DNA of 32,635 nt from an uncultured Schlesneria sp. (GTDB taxonomy: Bacteria; Planctomycetota; Planctomycetia; Planctomycetales; Planctomycetaceae): positions 1 to 32,635 of the forward strand of contig CAIVEI010000024.1 of assembly GCA_903904835.1 (NCBI GenBank). Reading direction: 5' to 3'. The translations under genes were made by a program, and so were the position numbers. The notes beneath the pieces are model-generated. The model made no database searches, was not told the DNA's origin, and saw nothing but the letters and a program-made list of their open reading frames with translations. This document shows positions 9,901 to 16,720 of this stretch, in pieces. How positions within the stretch are numbered: position 1 is the first letter of the stretch; every line of letters starts with the position of its first letter.

Positions 9901-12313
9901 CCTTATTGATGAACGTCAAAGCCTTGCCGAACACGTATTGCGGGGGCATGGAAATGCGATCCTGGATGCTGTCGCCTGGAAAGACGAGAGTACGCGTGGA
10001 ACACGACTTTTGACAGCGAGTACGGATGGAACCGCTCGATTCTGGCGACCCGATGAATCCGCCGAGATCGTGACGCTGGGCGGGGCGACACTCAATCGCG
10101 AGGCGAATGCCTACGGTGAAGTGTCGTCCGTCAGTGTTGGAGGAAGCGCTGGCGAATTCGTTATGGCCGTTTCGCGGGACGGTGTTGCCTCGGTCTGGAA
10201 CTTGTCCGACAACAGCGATTCTGGCTCGCCGCATCGGATCAGTTTAAGAGAAGGTCATCGTTTTCTAACGCAGTCGGCCATCTTCTTGAAAGACGCGTTT
10301 GTAACAACTTCTTTCGACGGGACGGCGGTCGTATGGAGCACTCAAACGGGATCGGCAGTTGAGCATTGGCGAGACGTGGGAACCTCCGGCGTTTTGGCGG
10401 GATCTGCGGATGGTCGCTGGGTCATTACGGGTTATTCCCCCGTCAATGAAGAAAAAGATGATCAGGGTGATCCGCTGAATCTCCAACTCCTGTCGCTCTC
10501 GGACACCCTCAAGGGCCAACCGCTTAGCGAAATCCGTAAAACCTTTTCAGTCGGTAAGGCATTGAAGCATACGGAAAAGAAAGCGGAACTTGATGCTCCG
10601 TCAACGGCGACCGTTTCATCTGATGGGAACTGGGGACTTGTGGGGACAGAGAATGGGTACTTGAATTTGGTCGATCTCAACGAAAAACTCGTTTTGGCAC
10701 CGACAGCAGCCCATCTCGGCTCAACCGAGTTTGATTCGCCGTCGCCAGAAGGAGTCACCGGAGTTGCCTTTCTCTCTGACACCGACTGTGTCAGCGCGGG
10801 ACTCGACGGCACGCTTCGATTTTGGAAGATTCAGGACCGCCAGCTCATAAAGCATCCCACTCGACAGCAATACGTTCATTCCGATAACAGAATCGTACAT
10901 CGCGTTGTCGGCTTAGTCGCCTCTGCGGATGGCCGACGAATTGCCACTCGCTTGCGCCAAGGGAAATTCCGTGAAAACCCCAAAGACAAGAATCCAGAGT
11001 TCCAACAGATCTGGATCACTGACATTGGAGATGAGGGGGCAACACCATTCAAGAAATTACAATCATGGGGTGCTTCCAATTCCGATGGAAACATTGTCAC
11101 ATCACTGTCGATCACGGCGGACGGTACGCGCGTCATGGCCACGGTGGCATATGCTTCAAATGCGACATCGATTCAGAAGCAGACCGTTTTGCATGAATGG
11201 AAGTTCAATTCAAAAGATTCTTCGATAGTACAGGCGAAGGACCTGCTCAAATCGACGCCGGAATTTGATTTTCGGCAGGCGCTCTATCTTCCCGGTGAGG
11301 TCGATCGTATTGCCATTTTAAGCGACACTCTGACAAGTATTCGAAGGCGCACAAAGGAAGGAGATTTCACGGATCGATCGCTGGAATCGTTCGGCCCAAC
11401 CGTTGCCCTGCAAGCTTGTGACATATCAAACGACGGAACTTTGGCCGTGACGATCTCTGACTCCATTGACCCAGCAACAGATCAACCCGAAGCCCGCGCC
11501 GACAGTGCTGCTCGGCGACCACAACTGCAAGGCGAGATTCGAATCTGGAAAATCAACGGCTCCACTGGCCAACGCGTCTACGGACTTCCGCTCGCAGGAG
11601 CGGTTCGAACCGTGGCAATGTCTCCGCTCGATTCAAATTTGATTCTTGTCGGAGGGAATCAGCGAAATGACGATGTCGTGAGAGGTTACTCGGCAACGCT
11701 TTACCGATGGACTGGCAAAGAATTGACGCACGTCCAGACCCTTGGGAATCACAAACAAGGTCTTATTCGCTGTCGCTTTTCCAGGGATGGAAAACAAATT
11801 GTATCAGCAAGCGGTGACGGGAGTGTTGAAGTGTTTCAATGGGTTGGTAATCAATTCCAGAGTGTCCGTCTGCTGAATCCCTGTTCCGAAGCGAGGATGG
11901 GGGATTTGATCACCGTCGATTTAAGTGACGATGGAAAATTACTGGCCGCAGCCGATGTCAATGGCGTCTGGATCTATAATGTCCAGACCGGCCAACGCGT
12001 CATCGATCAATTAATTCAGGGACATTCGAGTGATTTGACCGATGTCAGGTTTGCCGCGCGACTCAACGACGAAGCGCCTTATCGCTTCTGGACGACGAGT
12101 TTGGATGGCACGGTAAAGTTCTGGGGACTGTCTGGCAGCTCCGGACAATCCACGAATGAAAAGGTTGTTGCGAGATCTCTGTTAACTCTGCGCGGTCATC
12201 TACGCGGTGTCCTTGCAATGGCAACATTGCCCAACGGAGGGGTGGCGACAGCCGGTAAAGATGGTCGAGTGATCCTTTGGCCGATCAAACAAGTTAAATC
12301 CGGGTCGAACTGA
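6959..12313 (+). CDS. Transmembrane Ser/Thr protein kinase with C-terminal WD40 propeller domains
   Basis: The 1,784-residue protein starts with a hydrophilic low-complexity N-terminus (1-140). A complete Hanks-type kinase domain follows (about 142-415): glycine loop LGEGGMGEV at 148-156, Lys171, Glu196, HRDLKPAN with Asp269 and Asn274, and GTPVYMPPE in the activation segment. The metal-binding motif is DWG (Asp287) instead of DFG, a variant I believe is frequent in planctomycete kinases. One membrane helix lies near 518-540, then a Lys/Glu/Ala-rich coiled coil to about 620. At least eleven WD40-like blades follow to the C-terminus, with ends such as ARVWNV, TIRTWNV, TARFW, TLRFW, VKFWG and VILWP. 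It probably phosphorylates cytosolic targets, with the propellers outside the inner membrane as sensor or scaffold. The 21-bp gap after the repeat-protein gene suggests cotranscription; only a weak GGAA ribosome site precedes the ATG. Substrates are unknown. Confidence 0.9.
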   Translation: MSHSESNDRPKVPWSRQGSSNRAQQANLDKDVVYGKGTIGPGDDFAMMTAMTPEAELPLPKRTIVQHADESEKLPQITVPFTNRNESIPHRDHGNDSLKEELTIHDPPATPSSAPEIELTIKARYVSMPGEQEADQSVSADYAVVKKLGEGGMGEVWLAYQKSLGREIALKQIRSGDLRQMAPDRARTARDGFLTEAVITGGLNHPNIVPVYDMGTDADGNLLYSMKCVRGFSWDKTIHTTSEAENIEILRKVADAIGFAHSRGVVHRDLKPANIMVGSYGEVLVMDWGTALPLAHFSRMSGMRPSPGLAGTPVYMPPEQAVGDVTKIGPHSDVYLLGALLFEIAAGCPPHPMSSPTGSSLTLTKLLENAVANKIVQTDASGELLEIALKAMRTDPRDRYPSIESFVESLKNYQKHAESVMISKHATADLETANLTRDYSMYSRALHGFENALSLWEQNYDALSGLMNARLDYSSAALQNQDFDLGLSLVNNQHPVYRATHRKLLAGQRNRQKRIARLRVLRWVATLLVISLFAGGTVAGLWINAEKKAAIVAKDDALEKGRLAQEAEKKATSEKEKAEKNESVAKKAKEEEEEAKNLAVEAKKETETALKEVRIAKGKAIREWYYAQINLADQQVAQNAFDSARETLDEIEKQLKSDNEKPEQANGNPTDQTSLKREVGWELQRLNYVCGLASDKLGGAKKGTELVPLIAVAVGKGRVATANQRGKIEVWTKGTPWEKQPDRSSKGHPSALAISPKDEVLAVGDTNGLITIWDLENREAGGMPIELRGHEDEITRLMYLPEGQLVSTSRDHTARVWNVDHKSSIELKGHVDAVLSLARVAGNNGETVGLITGKSNRGEIRFWNWPIEPEPRSKVLFVQNESIPITALAVQLRTGKGEEDLLQVYAGTDDGNIKAIEYQWSLLSNPTGKPIVLRQRMLTRRDEGQHGGAISRLIIDPSRSDRLISTSRDNTIRTWNVARTALIDERQSLAEHVLRGHGNAILDAVAWKDESTRGTRLLTASTDGTARFWRPDESAEIVTLGGATLNREANAYGEVSSVSVGGSAGEFVMAVSRDGVASVWNLSDNSDSGSPHRISLREGHRFLTQSAIFLKDAFVTTSFDGTAVVWSTQTGSAVEHWRDVGTSGVLAGSADGRWVITGYSPVNEEKDDQGDPLNLQLLSLSDTLKGQPLSEIRKTFSVGKALKHTEKKAELDAPSTATVSSDGNWGLVGTENGYLNLVDLNEKLVLAPTAAHLGSTEFDSPSPEGVTGVAFLSDTDCVSAGLDGTLRFWKIQDRQLIKHPTRQQYVHSDNRIVHRVVGLVASADGRRIATRLRQGKFRENPKDKNPEFQQIWITDIGDEGATPFKKLQSWGASNSDGNIVTSLSITADGTRVMATVAYASNATSIQKQTVLHEWKFNSKDSSIVQAKDLLKSTPEFDFRQALYLPGEVDRIAILSDTLTSIRRRTKEGDFTDRSLESFGPTVALQACDISNDGTLAVTISDSIDPATDQPEARADSAARRPQLQGEIRIWKINGSTGQRVYGLPLAGAVRTVAMSPLDSNLILVGGNQRNDDVVRGYSATLYRWTGKELTHVQTLGNHKQGLIRCRFSRDGKQIVSASGDGSVEVFQWVGNQFQSVRLLNPCSEARMGDLITVDLSDDGKLLAAADVNGVWIYNVQTGQRVIDQLIQGHSSDLTDVRFAARLNDEAPYRFWTTSLDGTVKFWGLSGSSGQSTNEKVVARSLLTLRGHLRGVLAMATLPNGGVATAGKDGRVILWPIKQVKSGSN

Positions 12314-12417
12314 CCGGAGTTTCTGGTTGGTTCTATGATTCACTGGATGAACGAGAAAAGTCGAAAACAATTCGTCGACGCCCCGCCGTCTGATCATTGG
12401 GCCTGGTATTCCTATGC

Positions 12418-14388
12418 TCATTTTTTTGCGAGCGTCTTGTCACCCGCCTCATCAGTTGATTTTGAGGCAAGGCCATCAATGGGCATGATGTTACAGTAAT
12501 CGAGCAAAGACCCTTTCTCGTAATTCACGTTTTTCAGCGCAATCTGGTGTTCACAAAGAGCAAGATGATATTGAGTGTCTGCTTCTGCAAATCGTCGCTG
12601 AGCTTCAAGCCACTGCTCTAAATGACTGATTCCAAAATCGCGATTTCGAATCCTATTGGTCAATCCTTCAAGATATTCCGCCGCTGCTGAGCGTCGTTCC
12701 GATGCCGTCAACGCAACGGCGTGTGATCGCTTCAAATCGGCCACGGCGTTTCCGACATCGTGAATAACTTGTCTTTCCTGTTCGTGAAGAATTGCCCGCT
12801 CCCGAGCAACTCGAAATTCCGCTTGAGCAACCGCTGCATGCCCCTGTCGGTAGCCGATTGGCATCGAAAATTCGAGTCCCGCCTGAGACTCTTGAAATTG
12901 ACCAGTTGCCAGATTTCCGTACGCGTTCTGGAACCGATCGGCGGGGTTCGATGAGTTCGTGTTATTGTCGTATCCCACCAGGTTTTCTCCGAAGCCCCGC
13001 AGGCGATACCGCCCGACAATGTCCAGCCTCGGTTTCAAATAGTTGCGACTTGCAACCAGTTCCAGTTCGACTTTCTTAATTTGAAATTTTTGTCGGTGCA
13101 GTTCCGGGCGTCTTTCAAGTGCTTCCGCTTTAACCATAGACCAGTCAAGAATTAAGTCCACTGCGGACGCATCATCGACGGGGCGAATGAGACGATCGTC
13201 CGTTGTTGGAACACCTAAAAGCAATCGCAATCGACGTTCCGCCAGATAGACGCCGGAACCTCCGCGGAATGTTCCAGGAATTGAACCGTTGTTCGTGCGC
13301 GACCCATCCACGCGTCGACCGGTCAATGCGTTTTGCACGTCTTCCTGGAAACGATAGTATTGCTCTTTGATTTGCGCAAGCCGATACGGTTCTTCGCTTT
13401 GTTGATCATTTACCTTTGATTCGTAACGGCCGTAAATGTCCAGTGCCATGTCGCGAAGATCAATCTTGCTTGCGAGATCACGGTAAGCAAAATGAAGATC
13501 CCAATAAGCGTTTTCAACGTTGCTGAGATAATCTCGCAACGCAACTTCAAATTCCGCCTGAGTAATATCGGATCTCAGCCTCGCGATTTTTACGCCGTTG
13601 TAGTAGCCAGGTTGGCCAAGCGCACCGGCAATTCGATTGAACTCAACTCCGCCACCTTGTAACAAGGATTGACGAGCTTCGGCTTCATAGTACACCGTCC
13701 AGGCCGACGGAAATAAGTTGGCGGGAGCCGAGTTTCTGTCAAAAATCGTGACGTTTCGCAATGCAACTTGACCACCAGTGACGGTCTGCTTCACAAGTTC
13801 AGCAGTCGATGTTTCCAAAGTCTGGGTGAAAGTCCTGCCTGCATTGCCACCGGACAGGAACAAGTTGTTTAAGGCCTGATCGTTGTTTTCAAGATTTGTT
13901 TTGATATTCAATCTTGTGTCGTAGGCGCTAAGGGCACCTTCAATTCCAAAGCGGGGGTCGGTCTGAACGATTGCTGACATCAAATTCGATGCCACGGCGT
14001 CCGGAGCACGCAAGATCGTTCCGCCGAGATCGTTGAGTACTCTTGAATTCTTGAGTCCGTATTGGATCGCTTCTTGTAGTGACAAATCCCAGTATTTCGA
14101 ATCGTCGTCTTCTGGAAGAGGACTTGTCAGCATCCGGGGCTCGGGTGTGTTCGCGGCAGAATCGGAATCGGGGATCGACGTATCTGGATTCTGCGATTGC
14201 TGAACAACTTCTGCGATCGCTCGTTCGACGAACAAGTGATTTTTTCCGAATTCACTATTTGATGTTTGTGTGAGTGAAGTTCGGCAACCGCAGCAAAGAA
14301 TGGCCGTCGACAAGAGGATCACCAAACTTGGATTTCCGCTTCGAAAATTAAGCCGTCGATTGTCTCGACTACTTCGCCTTCGTTGCAT
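12418..14388 (-). CDS. TolC-family outer-membrane efflux/secretion protein (OEP)
   Basis: The 656-residue protein begins with a basic N-terminus and a hydrophobic signal segment (LVILLSTAILCCGC) ending at cysteines that could be lipidated, although the lipobox is not canonical. The mature part shows two Ala/Leu/Arg/Glu-rich helical repeats, typical of TolC trimers that form an outer-membrane barrel and periplasmic tunnel. These include the stretch around VENAYWDLHFAYRDL and the C-terminal QAEFRVARERAILHEQERQV stretch. The length exceeds that of classical TolC (about 490), because of an added N-terminal region. A GTG codon lies one codon upstream, but AGGGG placed four bases before the ATG at 14388 favours that ATG. 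It converges on the kinase gene with a 104-bp gap and is divergent from the SecA-like gene. With the HlyD-type genes to the right it would supply the outer-membrane conduit. Confidence 0.88.
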   Translation of the reverse strand: MQRRRSSRDNRRLNFRSGNPSLVILLSTAILCCGCRTSLTQTSNSEFGKNHLFVERAIAEVVQQSQNPDTSIPDSDSAANTPEPRMLTSPLPEDDDSKYWDLSLQEAIQYGLKNSRVLNDLGGTILRAPDAVASNLMSAIVQTDPRFGIEGALSAYDTRLNIKTNLENNDQALNNLFLSGGNAGRTFTQTLETSTAELVKQTVTGGQVALRNVTIFDRNSAPANLFPSAWTVYYEAEARQSLLQGGGVEFNRIAGALGQPGYYNGVKIARLRSDITQAEFEVALRDYLSNVENAYWDLHFAYRDLASKIDLRDMALDIYGRYESKVNDQQSEEPYRLAQIKEQYYRFQEDVQNALTGRRVDGSRTNNGSIPGTFRGGSGVYLAERRLRLLLGVPTTDDRLIRPVDDASAVDLILDWSMVKAEALERRPELHRQKFQIKKVELELVASRNYLKPRLDIVGRYRLRGFGENLVGYDNNTNSSNPADRFQNAYGNLATGQFQESQAGLEFSMPIGYRQGHAAVAQAEFRVARERAILHEQERQVIHDVGNAVADLKRSHAVALTASERRSAAAEYLEGLTNRIRNRDFGISHLEQWLEAQRRFAEADTQYHLALCEHQIALKNVNYEKGSLLDYCNIMPIDGLASKSTDEAGDKTLAKK

Positions 14389-14710
14389 CACACACCCCTA
14401 GCTCACTTCGACGGTTCACGGCAGTGGATTCCGTTGCCCCTCAGTTCAGCAAGCTAACGACAACCTGGATCAGCACTTCGACTTTGAAACATTTTCTGCG
14501 TATCGACTATCCCGATTTGATTGGGCGAGTTAAAACCGGCAAAATGGGAAAAACCGCTACAACCGTTAGAGTCGATCTGCAAAACTCTGCCCAAACCACG
14601 CAGGATGACTCGTCGATTCACAAGAATTGGTGATCGAACTTCAAAAAATCTGAATTAAAAAGATTACGATCAAATTAGTCTCAAGTTGAAATTGTGTGGT
14701 TTGAACGAAA
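14389..14710. other. Divergent intergenic region, TolC-type and SecA-like genes
   Basis: About 320 bp with no convincing gene. A 69-codon plus-strand frame at 14424-14633 has no ribosome site, recognisable motif or hydrophobic pattern and is treated as chance. Bases 14640-14715 are clearly AT-richer than the surroundings, the likely place for the rightward promoter. I could not pick out a clean -35/-10 pair. Confidence 0.45.
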
Positions 14711-14827
14711 ATGATTAAAGCCGAGCAATCTTCACTGACAAAGTCGTGTTCGGGTTGCCTGCTCACACCGTTTTGCGGAACTCCGGCTGACTCGTCCGAA
14801 GTATCTCCGTTAACCTCTGGTGTTTGA
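14711..14827 (+). CDS. Possible 38-residue Cys-containing leader peptide upstream of the SecA-like gene
   Basis: A short frame opens with ATG after the AT-rich block and encodes a 38-residue peptide with a small cysteine cluster (KSCSGCLLTPFC) and a Ser/Thr/Pro-rich tail. It ends at a TGA 25 bases before the favoured ATG of the SecA-like gene and overlaps that gene's alternative GTG start by eight bases. It could be a translated leader (compare SecM, which regulates SecA in Escherichia coli, although no SecM arrest motif is visible), a small precursor, or chance. No strong Shine-Dalgarno sequence precedes it. Confidence 0.25.
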   Translation: MIKAEQSSLTKSCSGCLLTPFCGTPADSSEVSPLTSGV

Positions 14828-14852
14828 TCGTTTGTTGAAGATTGAGGCTGGT

Positions 14853-16715
14853 ATGATTCGGTTTCCCCAATTGAGATCTGCTTGGAGAATTCTCCCTTTC
14901 CGCCAAGCGTTGATCATTCGTCAACAACAAACACTTTCGACCCTTCCCGACAAAGCCCTTTCAGCGAAGGGAGATGCCCTGAGGGATCGATTGCTGGACG
15001 GCGAACTGGAATCAACGCTTTTCGTTGAAACCTTTGCTCTTGTTCGAGAGGCTGCTCGAAGGGAACTTGGCATTGAGCATCGCGAAAACCAACTCCATGC
15101 TGCGTGGTATTTGCTCCAGCGCCAGGTGGTCGAGTTGCCAACGGGCGAGGGGAAGACCCTGGCAGCAACACCGGCATTGGCGCTTCGCGCTTTAGCAGGT
15201 CGAGGCGTCTGGCTGGCAACGGCAAATGACTATCTGGCTCGGCGCGACGCCACAACGATGAAAGGAGTTTTCGAACGACTTGGTTTGTCCGTAGGCTATT
15301 TACAAGCAGACCAAACGCCCGACGAGCGCCGGCAGGCCTATTCATCCGATATTACGTACGGGACAATCCGGGAATTGGGTTTTGATTTTCTGCGTGATCG
15401 GCTAAATCTCCGTCGAGACCGGACGTCGGCCGACGACCATCAACTCCTTCAGCGAGAGCGATTTTCGATTATTGTGGATGAGGCGGACAGTATCCTTCTG
15501 GATGACGCACGGACCCCGTTGATCATCAGTGAACCTCAAGAAAAACCACAAAACGAAATGGTCGTTCGTTGGAGCGTCGAAACAGGAAGAAGCCTGATCG
15601 AGGACTTGGATTTTTTGTTGGACACGGTTTCAACCAGGGTCTGGTTGACGGAATCTGGTCGAGCCAAGGTTCGTACTTCTGCGAATCCCGCAGTCTTGTC
15701 ACGCATCAATCTTCCTGAAGCGTACCAGACCGTCGCACGCGCGATCGAATCCGAACGGACATTTCACTTGAATCGAGATTACGTTCTCCGTGACGGAAAA
15801 ATTGTGATTGTTGACCGACTAACGGGGCGACTTGCCGAAGGAAGACAATGGCAAAATGGGATTCAACAATCGCTCGAGGCGGCCAATCAATTGGAAATCA
15901 CGCCTGATACAAATCCTGTAGCGAAAGTCACGGTTCAGGCATTCCTCAGAGGATTTCAACATTTATCCGGCATGACGGGAACAGCCCGAGAAGCGAAATC
16001 GGAATTGCGAGATTGTTACGAAATGGGGAACGTGGTGATTCCACCATATAAGCCATGTGTTCGTCACGAGCTTCCTGTTAATGTCACAAACACGCGTCAA
16101 GAAAAATGGACCGCAATCGTTTCATCTGTCCAGCAAATGAAACGGCTCGGGCGGCCTGTCCTGATTGGTACGCGTGACTTGAATGCGTCAGAAGAGTTAT
16201 CTCAAAACTTATTTGCTGCGGGAATCGAACATCAAGTCTTAACGGCAAAACAGGAAGCCGATGAAGCACTGCTGATTTCGCGCGCAGGAATCGCCGGGAC
16301 AGTTACGGTCTCCACCAGTATCGCCGGACGAGGAACCGACATCCAACTTGGTCAGGGTGTGGCAGAATCTGGTGGGTTACACGTCATTGCGGCCGATTTA
16401 TTCGATGCCTCGCGAGTCGATCGGCAGCTCGCGGGTCGTGCAGGTCGGCAGGGTGATCCCGCAACCTATCAGAAGATCCTGTCCCTGGAAGATGAATTGT
16501 TACAAGCGGCATGGGATCCCGTCACCAGCCAAAACAAGATTAAACGTGTGCGGAAAAGCAGCCCAGACTCCAGGTTGGCCTTATTGACAAGTGCCCAGAA
16601 ACTGATCGAACGCGAGCACACTTTAGCCAGACGCGATCTGTTAATCCAAGATCGCGATCGGACAAAACGACTCGATGAATTCGGGTTTAATCCGTATCTT
16701 GATGATATGGATTAA
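14853..16715 (+). CDS. SecA-like translocase ATPase lacking the C-terminal scaffold/wing region
   Basis: About 620 residues, against roughly 850-900 for SecA. SecA hallmarks are present in order (numbered from this ATG): LPTGEGKT (Walker A) near 96-101, the VDEADSILLDDARTPLIIS block near 208-226, a shortened preprotein-crosslinking insert containing DYVLRDGKIVIVDRLTGRL, GMTGTA near 373, GRGTDIQLG near 492, and QLAGRAGRQGD near 525. The protein stops after AQKLIEREHTLARRDLL, which matches the start of SecA's long scaffold helix. The rest of the scaffold, the wing domain and the zinc-binding tail are absent. ATG at 14853 is preferred because GAGG lies five bases upstream; a GTG at 14820 has no such site. 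The gene converges on the M50/HlyD fusion with only 5 bp between stop codons. It probably hydrolyses ATP to move polypeptide, as an accessory SecA rather than the housekeeping one. Confidence 0.88.
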   Translation: MIRFPQLRSAWRILPFRQALIIRQQQTLSTLPDKALSAKGDALRDRLLDGELESTLFVETFALVREAARRELGIEHRENQLHAAWYLLQRQVVELPTGEGKTLAATPALALRALAGRGVWLATANDYLARRDATTMKGVFERLGLSVGYLQADQTPDERRQAYSSDITYGTIRELGFDFLRDRLNLRRDRTSADDHQLLQRERFSIIVDEADSILLDDARTPLIISEPQEKPQNEMVVRWSVETGRSLIEDLDFLLDTVSTRVWLTESGRAKVRTSANPAVLSRINLPEAYQTVARAIESERTFHLNRDYVLRDGKIVIVDRLTGRLAEGRQWQNGIQQSLEAANQLEITPDTNPVAKVTVQAFLRGFQHLSGMTGTAREAKSELRDCYEMGNVVIPPYKPCVRHELPVNVTNTRQEKWTAIVSSVQQMKRLGRPVLIGTRDLNASEELSQNLFAAGIEHQVLTAKQEADEALLISRAGIAGTVTVSTSIAGRGTDIQLGQGVAESGGLHVIAADLFDASRVDRQLAGRAGRQGDPATYQKILSLEDELLQAAWDPVTSQNKIKRVRKSSPDSRLALLTSAQKLIEREHTLARRDLLIQDRDRTKRLDEFGFNPYLDDMD

Positions 16716-16720
16716 CGCTC

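Noticed and set aside
14424-14633. 69-codon plus-strand frame between the TolC-type and SecA-like genes
   Set aside because: No ribosome site, no motif, irregular composition; lies where divergent promoters are expected.
14711-14827. Confident RiPP precursor assignment for the 38-codon frame
   Set aside because: No leader/core pattern, ribosome site or RiPP-modifying enzyme; only the PqqD-like domain hints at it, so it is kept as a low-confidence candidate.
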